A DNA stretch of 64,000 bases, from NCBI RefSeq assembly GCF_000714715.1, contig NZ_JMFO01000006.1, forward strand, positions 1 through 64,000. Reading direction: 5' to 3'. Shown piece by piece: positions 8,127-16,795 of the stretch (its first letter is position 1; every line of letters begins with the position of its first letter). Source of the stretch: Candidatus Magnetobacterium casense. GTDB taxonomy: Bacteria > Nitrospirota > Thermodesulfovibrionia > Thermodesulfovibrionales > Magnetobacteriaceae. A program made the translations under genes and the position numbers. The notes under the pieces were generated by a model. The model saw only the letters and a list, made by a program, of their open reading frames with translations. It did no database searches and was not told the origin of the DNA.

Positions 8127-8867
8127 ATGCGAACACCGTGTATAGCAGCAAACTGGAAAATGTATAAGACGACGGCACAGACCGTTGAGTTTATAACTGG
8201 ATTTCTCCCCGGGGTGAAGTCCGTTACGGACGTAGAGATTGTGATAGCGCCACCGTTTACGTCGCTGTCCAGGGCAGGGGAGATGTTAAAGGGTAGCAAC
8301 GTGAAGCTATCGGCACAGGATATGTACTTTGAGGCAGAGGGGGCCTATACGGGTGAGGTATCTGCGGGGATGCTCATAGATGTGGGTTGTTCATACGTGA
8401 TCGTGGGTCATTCCGAGCGGCGGCAGTATTTTAATGAGAGTGACGAGTTCTGCAACAAAAAGATACGGGCTGCCATGGCTGCAGGATTGAGCGTCATCTA
8501 CTGTATAGGCGAAACGCTTCAGGAGAGAAACGACGGCAAGACCTTTGACATCATAAAGCGTGAGATAGAAGGTGGTTTAAAGGACGTTTCCCCCGAGAAA
8601 CTGGTAATTGCGTATGAGCCGATCTGGGCAATTGGCACCGGCGTTACGGCAACACCGCAGCAGGCACAGGAGGCACATGCCTACGTCAGGGAACAACTCA
8701 AGGGTGTCTACGGTGGCAAGGCCGACGAAATACGCATACAATATGGCGGGAGTGTCAAGCCCGAAAACATCGCAGAGCTGATGGCCAAACCCGATGTTGA
8801 TGGTGCCCTCGTTGGCGGGGCAAGTCTCAAGACGGACAGCTTTGAGAAAATCGTCAAGTTCAGGTAG
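8127..8867 (+). CDS. tpiA: Triose-phosphate isomerase
   Basis: The product has 246 residues and interconverts dihydroxyacetone phosphate and glyceraldehyde 3-phosphate. The start at 8127 (MRTPCIAANWKMYK) is nine bases after AAGGAG; the ATG two codons earlier (8121) is a close alternative and the still longer frame from 8064 has no support. Active-site residues are all present: Asn and Lys in AANWKMYK, His in VGHSERR, Glu in AYEPIWAIGTG, and the phosphate loops GGSVKPEN and GGASL. secG follows seven bases after the stop, the same order as in many bacteria. Confidence 0.97.
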   Translation: MRTPCIAANWKMYKTTAQTVEFITGFLPGVKSVTDVEIVIAPPFTSLSRAGEMLKGSNVKLSAQDMYFEAEGAYTGEVSAGMLIDVGCSYVIVGHSERRQYFNESDEFCNKKIRAAMAAGLSVIYCIGETLQERNDGKTFDIIKREIEGGLKDVSPEKLVIAYEPIWAIGTGVTATPQQAQEAHAYVREQLKGVYGGKADEIRIQYGGSVKPENIAELMAKPDVDGALVGGASLKTDSFEKIVKFR

Positions 8868-8874
8868 ACATTAG

Positions 8875-9297
8875 ATGCATGTATTTTTGATGATTCTGCA
8901 CATAATCGTTTGTTTTGTAATTGTGTTTGTGGTGCTTGTGCAAAGCTCCAAGGGGTCGCAGATGGGTGCGGCCTTTGGGGGTTCCAGTCAGACCGTCTTT
9001 GGCAGTCGTGGGGCCGCAACCTTTTTGACAAAGCTGACGACGACAACGGCAATAGTGTTTATGATTACCTCATTTCTGTTGTCATTTATAGAAGCCCGGC
9101 GAGTTTCTATGATAGAAGCGCCCGCACAATCGCAGACCTCCACTCCTGCCGATAAAGCCAAGTTGCCTGCAGGAGGGGTTGGCATCACGCCACAGAAGGA
9201 TAAGCCTGCCCCACCACCCGCTGAAGGCAATAAGATACCTGCCCAGGATGGTAAACCACAATCCGCAGGCAAAGAAACCACTACGGATAAAAAATAG
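8875..9297 (+). CDS. secG: Protein-export membrane protein SecG
   Basis: The product has 140 residues. Two membrane helices (about 3-22 and 55-75) flank the conserved SecG loop SSKGSQMGAAFGGSSQTVFG followed by SRGAATFL. It is the small auxiliary subunit of the SecYEG translocon. After the second helix comes a long Pro/Ala/Lys-rich tail (about residues 80-140), longer than in E. coli but common in other phyla. It follows tpiA by seven bases and is likely co-transcribed. Confidence 0.95.
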   Translation: MHVFLMILHIIVCFVIVFVVLVQSSKGSQMGAAFGGSSQTVFGSRGAATFLTKLTTTTAIVFMITSFLLSFIEARRVSMIEAPAQSQTSTPADKAKLPAGGVGITPQKDKPAPPPAEGNKIPAQDGKPQSAGKETTTDKK

Positions 9298-9312
9298 ACA
9301 AGCAATCCCCAT

Positions 9313-9340
9313 CCCCCCCTGCCATAAGGGGGGTAGTATC
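9313..9340 (+). terminator. Possible terminator hairpin after secG
   Basis: CCCCCC (9314-9319) and GGGGGG (9328-9333) can pair across an eight-base loop, followed by TAGTATCTTT. The tail is weak in T, so this is only a plausible terminator. Confidence 0.4.
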
Positions 9341-9394
9341 TTTCCATTGCACTTAGGGGGGGATGTATACCCAGAGGTGAAGACAGAGGTTGTT

Positions 9395-10714
9395 ATGCGT
9401 GGCAACATAGAAAGATTTCAGATCATAGGCCTGCATGGCTATAAGAATCTGGATATCAGGATTGAAGACAACACTATTATACTCGTAGGTGAAAATGGCA
9501 CCGGAAAAACAACGGTGTTGCGTCTTCTGTGCTACTTCTTGGCTGGCAGATGGGATTTGTTGTCTCCGTATGAATTTGCAAGATTGGTTGTAACCGTCGA
9601 TGGGAGTGAGCATGAATTGTCATATGGTATAATTGAAAAATATGTTGCACTCCAACCGAACGTTATTCAAACTGGTACGTTGCGTAGATTCCTCAATTTA
9701 AAAATTAACCCACCTGAACGTGGATTTGGACTTGTATGCCTTAAAAATCTGAAAGAGAAACAAGATGAAAATGAAGATAAAATTACTAAAGAGGTTTATG
9801 AAAATCTAAAAAAATCAGAAGATAAACTTAATAAAGAGCTTTATGCAAATCTAAAAAAATCAATAGACGCGCAGATTCTATATCTCCCAACATACAGACG
9901 AATTGAACAAGACCTTGAATCAATATTCGGAGAAAATTACAAAGTGCCACGAAAACGTTCTGATTCCTATATTGAACTAATTGAATTTGGAATGGACGAT
10001 GTGAAAATAGCAATAGAATGGAATCTTAAGGAAATAAAAGATTTTATCCGGGAAAATCTGAATTCTTTGACCCTTGGATACTTGGGTGATGTGGTTGATG
10101 AGAGATACTCTGAGGTGAAAATTGAAGATATACAGAATAAATCTGAGGATGCTATAAAATTAATCCTTGATAGGATACAAGAAAACATTTTGTCCAAGGA
10201 TCATAAACAACATTTGTTGGAGAAAATAAAAAAAGTCAAACAAGGCGGCTATTTAGACGAACATGCAAAGGTCATCTGCCACTACCTGCTCAAGTTGCTA
10301 CAATTTCAGGAAAAACTGAGCAGCAATGAATCACGGATGAGGACGTTTTGTGATGTCTGTAACGAATACCTGGTAGATAAACGACTCGACTATGATAGTG
10401 CAAATCTTGTTTTCTCAATCAAATTAAAGGAACCAAGTGAAACCAGGCAAGATATTGAACTCGAGTATCTGTCATCAGGAGAGAAACAAATTGTGTCTCT
10501 GTTTAGCCAACTCTATCTCTCAGATGAGGGCAGATACATTGTAATCATTGATGAACCGGAACTATCCCTCTCTCTCCCATGGCAGAGGCGATTTCTGCCT
10601 GACATTAAAAATGGGACATTTTGCTCCGGGCTTATTGTGGCTACACATTCCCCTTTCGTGTATGACAACGAACTTGAAAGATACACCCACGGGCTTGGTG
10701 AATTTTATGAGTGA
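9395..10714 (+). CDS. ariA: PARIS-like anti-phage ATPase (AriA homologue)
   Basis: The product has 439 residues from ATG 9395, with an AGAGG stretch a few bases upstream; the longer frame from 9179 overlaps secG. It is an ABC/SMC-type ATPase of the AAA_15/21 group: Walker A GENGTGKTT at 32-40, ABC signature LSSGEKQ at 359-365, Walker B IVIIDEPE at 382-389 and the H-loop ATHSP at about 416-420. The middle is a charged helical insertion. Its stop overlaps the start of a DUF4435 gene by 8 bases. That pair is the composition of the PARIS defence system, where AriA senses anti-restriction proteins and holds AriB. Base composition is visibly more AT-rich than tpiA/secG, as expected for acquired defence genes. 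A different OLD-like pair is possible. Confidence 0.75.
   Translation: MRGNIERFQIIGLHGYKNLDIRIEDNTIILVGENGTGKTTVLRLLCYFLAGRWDLLSPYEFARLVVTVDGSEHELSYGIIEKYVALQPNVIQTGTLRRFLNLKINPPERGFGLVCLKNLKEKQDENEDKITKEVYENLKKSEDKLNKELYANLKKSIDAQILYLPTYRRIEQDLESIFGENYKVPRKRSDSYIELIEFGMDDVKIAIEWNLKEIKDFIRENLNSLTLGYLGDVVDERYSEVKIEDIQNKSEDAIKLILDRIQENILSKDHKQHLLEKIKKVKQGGYLDEHAKVICHYLLKLLQFQEKLSSNESRMRTFCDVCNEYLVDKRLDYDSANLVFSIKLKEPSETRQDIELEYLSSGEKQIVSLFSQLYLSDEGRYIVIIDEPELSLSLPWQRRFLPDIKNGTFCSGLIVATHSPFVYDNELERYTHGLGEFYE
9776..9865 (+). repeat. 45-bp tandem duplication inside ariA
   Basis: Units 9776-9820 and 9821-9865 encode DKITKEVYENLKKSE and DKLNKELYANLKKSI, residues 128-157 of the ATPase. The duplication is in frame and lengthens a predicted coiled-coil insertion. 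Confidence 0.75.
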
Positions 10715-11693
10715 AAAGATACCGCCTACGAATATGATTGAGACTCTTAACAAAGCGAGAGACACTCAAAAGCCCTTCTATCACGAGTTTCTTATGCGTT
10801 GGAGCAAGAAGGCAATGTGTGTTTATGGCTTTGTAGAAGGTAAAGATGACCTGTCATTTTACAGGGGCAAGATAAATGACAGATTGCCGGGACAATGGAA
10901 GGTTGACTTGTTAGTGGTTCGAAATAGAGATAATGTGATTGCGCTTTACAAAGGCTTTGATTGGACTCGATATCCCAAAAAACAAATAGCCTTCTTTATA
11001 GATCGTGACCTCTCAGATTTTCTAAACGAATCGTTGCCTGATGACATTAATGTCTACATCACGGACAACCACTCCATAGAAAATTATTTTGTCGATAGAG
11101 AGACCTGCTACAGAGTAATAACTGAGGTTTGTTGTTTATCTTCACTTGAAGATGATTCACTGGATAAAATCCTTGAAATTTTTGATGAACAACGATTAGT
11201 CTTTCAGGATAAAATGGTAACCGTGATGGCCTGGTGTATATATTGGATGCGCAAAGGGGAAAAAGCTTATTTTGACAATATTGATATGGGGGACATATTT
11301 GCTATCAATGAAGGCAGAGTGCAGATGCTACCATTCCCTAATAAAATGTTTTCGACAATTGAGGAGTATATACACAATAAGTCTAAAGTCCCCTATGCAT
11401 CTTACATTGACATCACAAAGGTAGAAGATGAATTCACAGATCAAAACAGACATCTAAGATTTGTAAGAGGCAAGTACATGTTATGGTTTTTTTTAGAGTT
11501 TATTCTATCTGTCTATACCAACATATCTAAGTTTTCTAAAAAATTTACACAACCTCCCAAGATGCATGTCAACCTAAATGAAACTAATGCGGCAATTCTG
11601 GTTGCCCCAATGTCCCGTATTCCTGAGTCCCTCAGTAGGTTTATCGAACGGACGTATATCACATACATTCACGGACGCATGGGCACCGTCTGA
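10707..11693 (+). CDS. ariB: PARIS-like TOPRIM/DUF4435 effector (AriB homologue)
   Basis: The product has 328 residues. ATG 10707 overlaps the ATPase stop by 8 bases; the longer frame from 10548 lies inside ariA. It carries the DUF4435 pattern of a TOPRIM-like nuclease: FVEGKDDLSFY (Glu44, Asp47, Asp48), FFIDRD (Asp99, Asp101), then YITDNHSIENYFV at about 118-129. In PARIS the effector is held by the ATPase and released on infection to act as a nuclease. Codon use and AT content match ariA and not the flanking housekeeping genes. The assignment combines the domain signature with the gene pairing; the trigger and target here are unknown. Confidence 0.75.
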   Translation: MSEKIPPTNMIETLNKARDTQKPFYHEFLMRWSKKAMCVYGFVEGKDDLSFYRGKINDRLPGQWKVDLLVVRNRDNVIALYKGFDWTRYPKKQIAFFIDRDLSDFLNESLPDDINVYITDNHSIENYFVDRETCYRVITEVCCLSSLEDDSLDKILEIFDEQRLVFQDKMVTVMAWCIYWMRKGEKAYFDNIDMGDIFAINEGRVQMLPFPNKMFSTIEEYIHNKSKVPYASYIDITKVEDEFTDQNRHLRFVRGKYMLWFFLEFILSVYTNISKFSKKFTQPPKMHVNLNETNAAILVAPMSRIPESLSRFIERTYITYIHGRMGTV

Positions 11694-11786
11694 ATCTGAC
11701 CTCCTCAGACGGCTTCATAAGAATCCTCCGGACGATTTCTTCTGCAATGAATTATTTATGCCCATGCTCGGTTTGCTTTCAACACC

Positions 11787-12176
11787 CTACACAGCCTCTT
11801 GCACGATCTTGAGTATGGCCTTATCTACATCCTGTGCAACTGCTTTTATGCCGGCATCGGGATAAAAATCCGCTATGATGTTGGGTCTCAGTGCGCTTAC
11901 GAACACCTTGCCACCCTCTTCGTAGACGCATATGGGGCAGGGAAGCATCAGGGATATCTTTATGTCGGCCTTTAATACCTTGTAGGCATAGCCGGGATTA
12001 CAGACTTCGATAATCTTCAGGGCGCTCCTGTCATAGCCCTTGGATGCCAGGGTTGCCTTTACGTCATGGATGTGGAGCACACCAAACCCGTTGGCCTTGC
12101 TGCGTTCTGTGATATCCTCAACGACCTTGTCAAAACCCTTTGCGGTCTCAACCGTGTAGTCAAACTTAGTGTCCAC
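11787..12176 (-). CDS. DUF302-domain protein
   Basis: The product has 129 residues from a GTG at 12176, with AGGAGG nine bases upstream. The sequence FDYTVETAKGFDKVVEDITERSKANGFGVLHIHDVKATLASKG is a typical DUF302 start, followed by IIEVCNPGYAYKVLKADIKISLMLPCPICVYEEGGKVFVS. The two cysteines of LPCPIC form a CxxC pair. DUF302 is a small alpha/beta domain of unknown biochemical role, often found near sulfur or redox genes. It lies 43 bases downstream of the DUF362 gene on the same strand and is probably co-transcribed with it. Confidence 0.85.
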   Translation of the reverse strand: MDTKFDYTVETAKGFDKVVEDITERSKANGFGVLHIHDVKATLASKGYDRSALKIIEVCNPGYAYKVLKADIKISLMLPCPICVYEEGGKVFVSALRPNIIADFYPDAGIKAVAQDVDKAILKIVQEAV

Positions 12177-12219
12177 TGCGTGTTGCCTCCTGAAATGTTT
12201 TTTTGATAAAAAAACGCCT

Positions 12220-13338
12220 CTACGTAAGCGTAATCAACTCGTATGATGAAGTTCCCAGGCCAAGGCGTTGTGCCTCGTCAAGTTGGAATTCGTATGGTTT
12301 TGCGTGCATGGCCTTGAAGACATCGCCAGTGATCCCGTCGGCTGCTGATGATGGCAACGGTCTTTCTTTAAGCACCAGGTCTATGGATGCCTGCTCTATG
12401 GCCACCACGTCGTCGCTGATCAGGATACCGAGGTCCTGGACCATCGGCACGTCTGCCGTGGGCATACAGTCACACTCGGGCTGTATCTCTGTGAGGAAGT
12501 TTATGTATAACACCTTTGAGGGAGCAAACGTGCCAAGCACCACCCCTGCGGCCTCCGCCATGGAGCGCATGAAACGCTCATCATCCCCCGGGAAATCAAT
12601 CGCCGAGGCAGGACATACCCGCTGACACCGCCCGCATCGCCAGCACTTGTCTGCGTTCCACACCATCTTCTCCCCAACAAACGTGATCACCTCAAGGGGA
12701 CAGACCTCAACACACTGCATGCACAGTTGACACAGGTCCTGCTCCCAGCGCATCATGCCCTCCCCTATTGTGTGCATGGAGCCTCTGCCGCACTTCCAGC
12801 CACAGTGCCTGTGCGAGGAACTCACCCCGCCCATGGCAAGGTTCTTTATAGCCCCGGCATAACCGGCGTTTATGTGCCCCTTTACATGCGAACACACCAC
12901 CATAGCCGTTACGTCGTGTATGACCGATGCCACGGCTATCTCTTTTAATATGCTACCGGCCTTTACAAGGATGCTGTCCTTGCCATACAGACCGTCGGCA
13001 AGTATGACGGGCGCTCCCACCGAAAGATGATTTATCCCGTTGGCGTTTGCCACTTCGAGGTAGTCCAACCCCTGGATCCTCACGGTGTCTGTTACGAACG
13101 GCTTTGCCCCCAAGCCCCTGAGTGTATCGACGACCGTTCTCAGGAAAGTTGGCCGCACTATCCTGTGGGCACCCGGTGAGCCAAAGTGCGTCTTGACCGC
13201 CACCCACTCATCCCTGTTGAAGTACGCTGACAGTCCCACCTCTGCCATCAGTCGTTGCAGCTTGCCCGGCATGCTGTCGCTGTAGCGCCACTTTGTTGAC
13301 CGTGCCGTCGCAAAGTATACCTTCGCCGTCTTTTTCAT
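12220..13338 (-). CDS. DUF362-domain protein with two 4Fe-4S clusters
   Basis: The product has 372 residues. The N-terminal and middle parts are the DUF362 domain (VAVKTHFGSPGAHRIVRPTF ... VVCSHVKGHINAGYAGAIKN). Two ferredoxin motifs follow at about residues 200-250: CQLCMQCVEVCP and CWRCGRCQRVCP, each of the CxxCxxCxxxCP type, so it should bind two 4Fe-4S clusters. DUF362 proteins are widespread in anaerobes and are thought to be electron carriers or cofactor-related oxidoreductases, with no settled reaction. The ATG at 13338 has no recognisable ribosome binding site but a TATAAT nine bases upstream, which suggests a leaderless message. Confidence 0.85.
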   Translation of the reverse strand: MKKTAKVYFATARSTKWRYSDSMPGKLQRLMAEVGLSAYFNRDEWVAVKTHFGSPGAHRIVRPTFLRTVVDTLRGLGAKPFVTDTVRIQGLDYLEVANANGINHLSVGAPVILADGLYGKDSILVKAGSILKEIAVASVIHDVTAMVVCSHVKGHINAGYAGAIKNLAMGGVSSSHRHCGWKCGRGSMHTIGEGMMRWEQDLCQLCMQCVEVCPLEVITFVGEKMVWNADKCWRCGRCQRVCPASAIDFPGDDERFMRSMAEAAGVVLGTFAPSKVLYINFLTEIQPECDCMPTADVPMVQDLGILISDDVVAIEQASIDLVLKERPLPSSAADGITGDVFKAMHAKPYEFQLDEAQRLGLGTSSYELITLT

Positions 13339-13347
13339 CTGAACATT

Positions 13348-13353
13348 ATTATA
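13348..13353 (-). promoter_or_regulatory. -10 box directly upstream of the DUF362 start
   Basis: On the minus strand TATAAT (plus positions 13348-13353) ends nine bases before the ATG, and no Shine-Dalgarno sequence fits between. The -35 region is AT-rich without a good TTGACA match. A leader of only a few bases is implied. Confidence 0.45.
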
Positions 13354-13451
13354 ACATATTGGGGGGATTAATTTTAATAGCAGATTTAGATAGCGTCAGG
13401 GTAATCAAATTTACCCAATTTTATCCCTGTCTATAGTATAATAGAGGTAGG

Positions 13452-14327
13452 ATGGATGCACCAACAGAGAGTTACGACAAGATCATCAAGGAGTTGCTCA
13501 GAGATATAGAGCGGCCTCTGCTGGAGAAGGTTTTGGGTATTAAGGCCGATGATATCAGCAGTCTCAATGTTGTGACGCAGTTGACCGATGAGCGCGAGAC
13601 TGATTTCGTTGCCGGGATAAATGAGGATGGCAGGATGGCCTTCATTGTACACGCAGAGTTCCAGAGTACCAATGACTCTAAGATGCCTAAACGAATGCTG
13701 CGATACTTTATTCACATCTACTCGGTGTATGAGGTAGTGGTCAAGCAGTACGTTATCTTTATTGGCAAGGATAAGATGAAGATGGATAGTGAGTTGAACT
13801 TGCCCGATATCCGCTACCGTTATAATTTGATAGATATCCGCAATACACCATGTGAACGGTTTCTTTACTCTGGTGTGCCTCCTGAGATAGTTTTCTCCGT
13901 ATTGTGCGACAAGGGGGATCGTGATGATCGCTCATTTGCAAGGGATATATTAACTGAATTGTTTAAAAGCACCACCGGAGAACTAAACCTGTCGATGTAT
14001 ATGAAGGAGCTGGAGGTCTTTTCAAAATTGAGAGACTTGCAAAAAATCATGATAGAGGAGGAGAAAAACATGTCAATTGTATACGACTTGAAAACGGACA
14101 TAAGGTTTATGCAGGGCCGTATGGAAGGCCATGCGGAAGGCCAGATAAAAGGCCAGATAAAGGGTATGCAAAGCTCTATTGAGATATTGCTGAAGATAAA
14201 ATTTGGCACCAAAGGTCTATCCCTTATGGATAAAATCAGACAGTGCGAGGATGAATCACGACTATCTGCAATCACTGAGGCCTTGATACGGGCAGATGAC
14301 TTTAGCGCAATAGAAGGGTTGCTCTAA
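13452..14327 (+). CDS. Rpn-family (PD-(D/E)XK) recombination-promoting nuclease / putative transposase
   Basis: The product has 291 residues. TDERETDFVAGINEDGRMAFIVHAEFQSTND near residues 40-75 carries the D...ExQ core of the Rpn/YhgA-like PD-(D/E)XK nuclease superfamily, followed by MLRYFIHIY and LIDIRNTPCERFLYS, both typical of the group. The C-terminus has short tandem repeats (EGHAEGQIKGQIKG, about 225-240) also typical of it. Related proteins promote RecA-independent recombination; many are annotated as transposases. A paralogue lies at 27568-28452. It starts at ATG 13452 after GAGGTAGG and is transcribed away from the DUF362 gene. Confidence 0.8.
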   Translation: MDAPTESYDKIIKELLRDIERPLLEKVLGIKADDISSLNVVTQLTDERETDFVAGINEDGRMAFIVHAEFQSTNDSKMPKRMLRYFIHIYSVYEVVVKQYVIFIGKDKMKMDSELNLPDIRYRYNLIDIRNTPCERFLYSGVPPEIVFSVLCDKGDRDDRSFARDILTELFKSTTGELNLSMYMKELEVFSKLRDLQKIMIEEEKNMSIVYDLKTDIRFMQGRMEGHAEGQIKGQIKGMQSSIEILLKIKFGTKGLSLMDKIRQCEDESRLSAITEALIRADDFSAIEGLL

Positions 14328-14341
14328 TGGTACGGGGACCC

Positions 14342-14370
14342 TTGTCTTTAGTTTAGATTCCAGGTATAGT
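14342..14370 (+). promoter_or_regulatory. Promoter for oppD-type gene, apparently leaderless
   Basis: TTGTCT (14342-14347), a 17-base spacer and TATAGT (14365-14370). The ATG at 14378 is seven bases after the -10 box, where transcription would be expected to begin, and no ribosome binding site is present. Confidence 0.55.
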
Positions 14371-14377
14371 TATAAAT

Positions 14378-15331
14378 ATGGAAGTCCTCAAGGTCGAGGG
14401 ATTAAGCATATATTTCAAGAACAAGTCTCAGCCTGTAATAAGGGTCGTAAGTGCTGTTGACTTCGTAGTGGGGGACTCCGAGGTCTTTGGCATCGTTGGT
14501 GAGAGCGGCTGTGGAAAGAGCATCACGGCCTATGCGATCATGTCAATACTGCCCGATGGTGCCTTCTATGAGGGGGATATCCGTTTTCAGGGCAAAAGCA
14601 TGTCTGGGTTGACCGCAGAGGGGCGTAGGCAGCTCAGGGGTAACAGGATATCCATGGTCTTTCAGGAACCCATGACCTCTCTCAACCCCGTGCTCACGAT
14701 AGGCTACCAGATAGCAGAGGTGTTGATGACCCACAAGGGCATCTCACGCAAGGAAGCCACAGACAGGGCAGCAGAGCTCCTGGATGCGGTAAAGATTCCC
14801 TCTGCCAGGGCCAGGGTCAACGACTACCCGCATCAGCTCTCCGGAGGGATGAGGCAGCGGGTGATGATAGCGATGGCGGTGGCCTGCGACCCGGCACTGA
14901 TCATAGCAGATGAGCCGACTACGGCCCTGGACGTTACCATCCAGGCGCAAATTCTGCACCTCCTGCACGGCATCAGGGAGGAAAAAAACATGTCCATGCT
15001 CTTGATAACCCACGACCTGGGGATCATCGCCGAGCACACAAGCAAGGTGATGGTTATGTATGCCGGTCGTGTCATGGAACTGTCATCGACGCAGGAACTG
15101 TTTAAGGCCCCCATGCACCCATACACGCTGGGCCTAATGAATTCACTTCCCCGCGGACGCGGTGTGGCGCTGCAACCGATCCCGGGCTTTGTCCCCAGAC
15201 CGGATAATCTCCCTGATGGTTGTAAGTTCTCAGACCGCTGCGAGCATGTCACGGGACAGTGCAGGGAAGCTGAACCGCCGTTGAGAGAGCTTGCCCCCGG
15301 GCACATGGTCAGGTGCATATGGAGCTGCTAA
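14378..15331 (+). CDS. Oligopeptide/dipeptide ABC transporter ATP-binding protein, OppD/DppD type
   Basis: The product has 317 residues. It has Walker A GESGCGKS, the Q-loop MVFQEPMTSLNP, signature LSGGMRQR, Walker B ALIIADEPTTALD and the H-loop ITHDLG, then the C-terminal extension of the OppD/F subgroup with cysteines in CKFSDRCEHVTGQC, which in some members bind an iron-sulfur cluster. It energises import of peptides or nickel-type ligands. Permeases and a binding protein are missing from the window, so it must work with subunits encoded elsewhere. The OppF-type partner overlaps its 3' end. Confidence 0.92.
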   Translation: MEVLKVEGLSIYFKNKSQPVIRVVSAVDFVVGDSEVFGIVGESGCGKSITAYAIMSILPDGAFYEGDIRFQGKSMSGLTAEGRRQLRGNRISMVFQEPMTSLNPVLTIGYQIAEVLMTHKGISRKEATDRAAELLDAVKIPSARARVNDYPHQLSGGMRQRVMIAMAVACDPALIIADEPTTALDVTIQAQILHLLHGIREEKNMSMLLITHDLGIIAEHTSKVMVMYAGRVMELSSTQELFKAPMHPYTLGLMNSLPRGRGVALQPIPGFVPRPDNLPDGCKFSDRCEHVTGQCREAEPPLRELAPGHMVRCIWSC

Positions 15332-16269
15332 GGGTCAGCGGCGTTGTAAAGCACTACAGCAGCGCCTTGGGACTGTTTAAGCAGAAATCGGTGGTCACGG
15401 CCGTCGATGGTGTAAGTTTCAGCGTGGATGCCAACAACGTCTTTGCCCTCGTTGGTGAGAGTGGCTGTGGAAAGTCCACCGTGGCACGGATGATTGTCCG
15501 GTTGACCGAGCCTGATGCCGGTGAGGTGCTGTTTAAGGGGGTTGATATCTTTGGCTTGAGGGCGGGTGCGCTTAAGGCTTACAGGCGTTCGGTGCAGATA
15601 ATCTTTCAGGACCCGTTTGCATCGTTAAATCCGCGGATGTCGATCTTTGCCACACTGTCTGAGCCACTACGCATCCACAGAATTGTACCCAACTCGCAGT
15701 ACAGGGAAAAGGTGGCCGACCTCTTGCACACGGTTGGTCTGACGCCGGATGTGATGAATCGTTACCCGCATGAGTTCAGCGGCGGACAGAGGCAGCGCAT
15801 CTGCATTGCAAGGGCACTGACCCTGTCGCCGGAGCTGGTTGTCGCCGATGAGCCGCTTTCTTCGCTGGACGTCTCCATACAGGCACAGATATTGAACCTC
15901 ATGCTTGAGCTAAAGCAGCGGATAGGGCTGTCGTATCTGTTTATCAGTCATGACCTGCACGTCGTGCAGTACTTCAGCGACGACACTGGGGTCATGTACC
16001 TGGGCAGAATCGTTGAGCAGGGTGCAACGGAGGCGGTCTTTACGCAACCGCTTCATCCCTACACGCAGATGCTTATAGATTCCGTCCCGCAGATCAACCC
16101 CAAGGACAGAGTTCATCGCGACAACGTCATTGCAGAGGAATCATCGTCATCAGGATGTTGCTTCTATCCGCGTTGCCCGCGGCGTTTTGAGCCATGCAGC
16201 AGGAAATCGCCATCGCTACAGCCCTACAGCGGCAGGCTTGTGGCATGTCATTTGTACCTTAAAACTTAA
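15319..16269 (+). CDS. Oligopeptide/dipeptide ABC transporter ATP-binding protein, OppF/DppF type
   Basis: The product has 316 residues from ATG 15319, or 318 from GTG 15313; both overlap the OppD-type stop. Walker A GESGCGKST, IIFQDPFASLNPRM, signature FSGGQRQR, Walker B LVVADEPLSSLDVS and SHDLHVV are intact. The C-terminal FYPRCPRRFEPCSRKSPSL is the OppF-type cysteine segment. It pairs with the preceding ATPase as the second nucleotide-binding subunit. Which substrate is carried cannot be told without the binding protein. Confidence 0.92.
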   Translation: MELLRVSGVVKHYSSALGLFKQKSVVTAVDGVSFSVDANNVFALVGESGCGKSTVARMIVRLTEPDAGEVLFKGVDIFGLRAGALKAYRRSVQIIFQDPFASLNPRMSIFATLSEPLRIHRIVPNSQYREKVADLLHTVGLTPDVMNRYPHEFSGGQRQRICIARALTLSPELVVADEPLSSLDVSIQAQILNLMLELKQRIGLSYLFISHDLHVVQYFSDDTGVMYLGRIVEQGATEAVFTQPLHPYTQMLIDSVPQINPKDRVHRDNVIAEESSSSGCCFYPRCPRRFEPCSRKSPSLQPYSGRLVACHLYLKT

Positions 16270-16313
16270 CTCAGGTTAGCGAGTTTCGATTGCATGCAAT
16301 CCAAAGAAAGAAA

Positions 16314-16352
16314 GGGGCGGTTGTGGCAGGGGTGCCTCACCCCCTCCGCCCC
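16314..16352 (-). terminator. GC-rich hairpin with minus-strand T tail
   Basis: GGGGCGG (16314-16320) pairs with CCGCCCC (16346-16352), with an inner stem GGGGTG/CACCCC. The pyrimidine tail TTTCTTTC is on the minus strand, so it can stop transcription entering from the IS remnant or the helicase side; the hairpin may also stabilise the 3' end of the opp message. Confidence 0.5.
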
Positions 16353-16381
16353 ATACGTGTTAAGCTAAACATGAAACACCG

Positions 16382-16627
16382 CCAATAAAGTCATTCTTGC
16401 ACATAACACACGAAACCCTAAAACCAAAGTCCCAGAGGTCAAAGTGATATATAATTTCGGTCGTGCAGATACTCTAAACCGTGATGATTTAGTACGGTTA
16501 TGCATATCGATAGCAAGAGTTTGTGGAGTTACTGTTACTGACAGTATCCTCCGGAACAAACCTCTACCTCCAACGGATGTTCTGCGCAAAAAAAGGCTTA
16601 CTTCCTTTAAATATAAGGTTTTATAAA
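16382..16627 (+). pseudogene. IS1634-type transposase, N-terminal fragment
   Basis: The frame reads VILAHNTRNPKTKVPEVKVI and then YNFGRADTLNRDDLVRLCISI, which matches the conserved N-terminal block of IS1634-group transposases (the ...VIYNFGRAD... segment). It stops at 16624-16626. The catalytic middle is absent; only AT-rich text with GTAGACACT repeats separates it from the C-terminal piece. It is a dead element. Confidence 0.65.
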
Positions 16628-16795
16628 AGAAAATGTGTAAACACGTAGACACTAAAACTTGATTTTATTAGTGAGGCATGGTATAATACATTTCATGATA
16701 ACTTATTAATATAGCAAAGAATTTTAAAATGTAGACACTATCAATTTTGAATAATCGTTTAGTGTCAAGGGGTTACACGATTTTTTACAGTCAAA

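Noticed and set aside
9179-9394. N-terminal extension of the ariA frame
   Set aside because: It overlaps secG coding sequence in another frame and lacks a ribosome binding site; ATG 9395 gives the normal ATPase start.
10548-10706. N-terminal extension of the ariB frame
   Set aside because: It lies within ariA and replaces a perfect overlapping ATG start at 10707.
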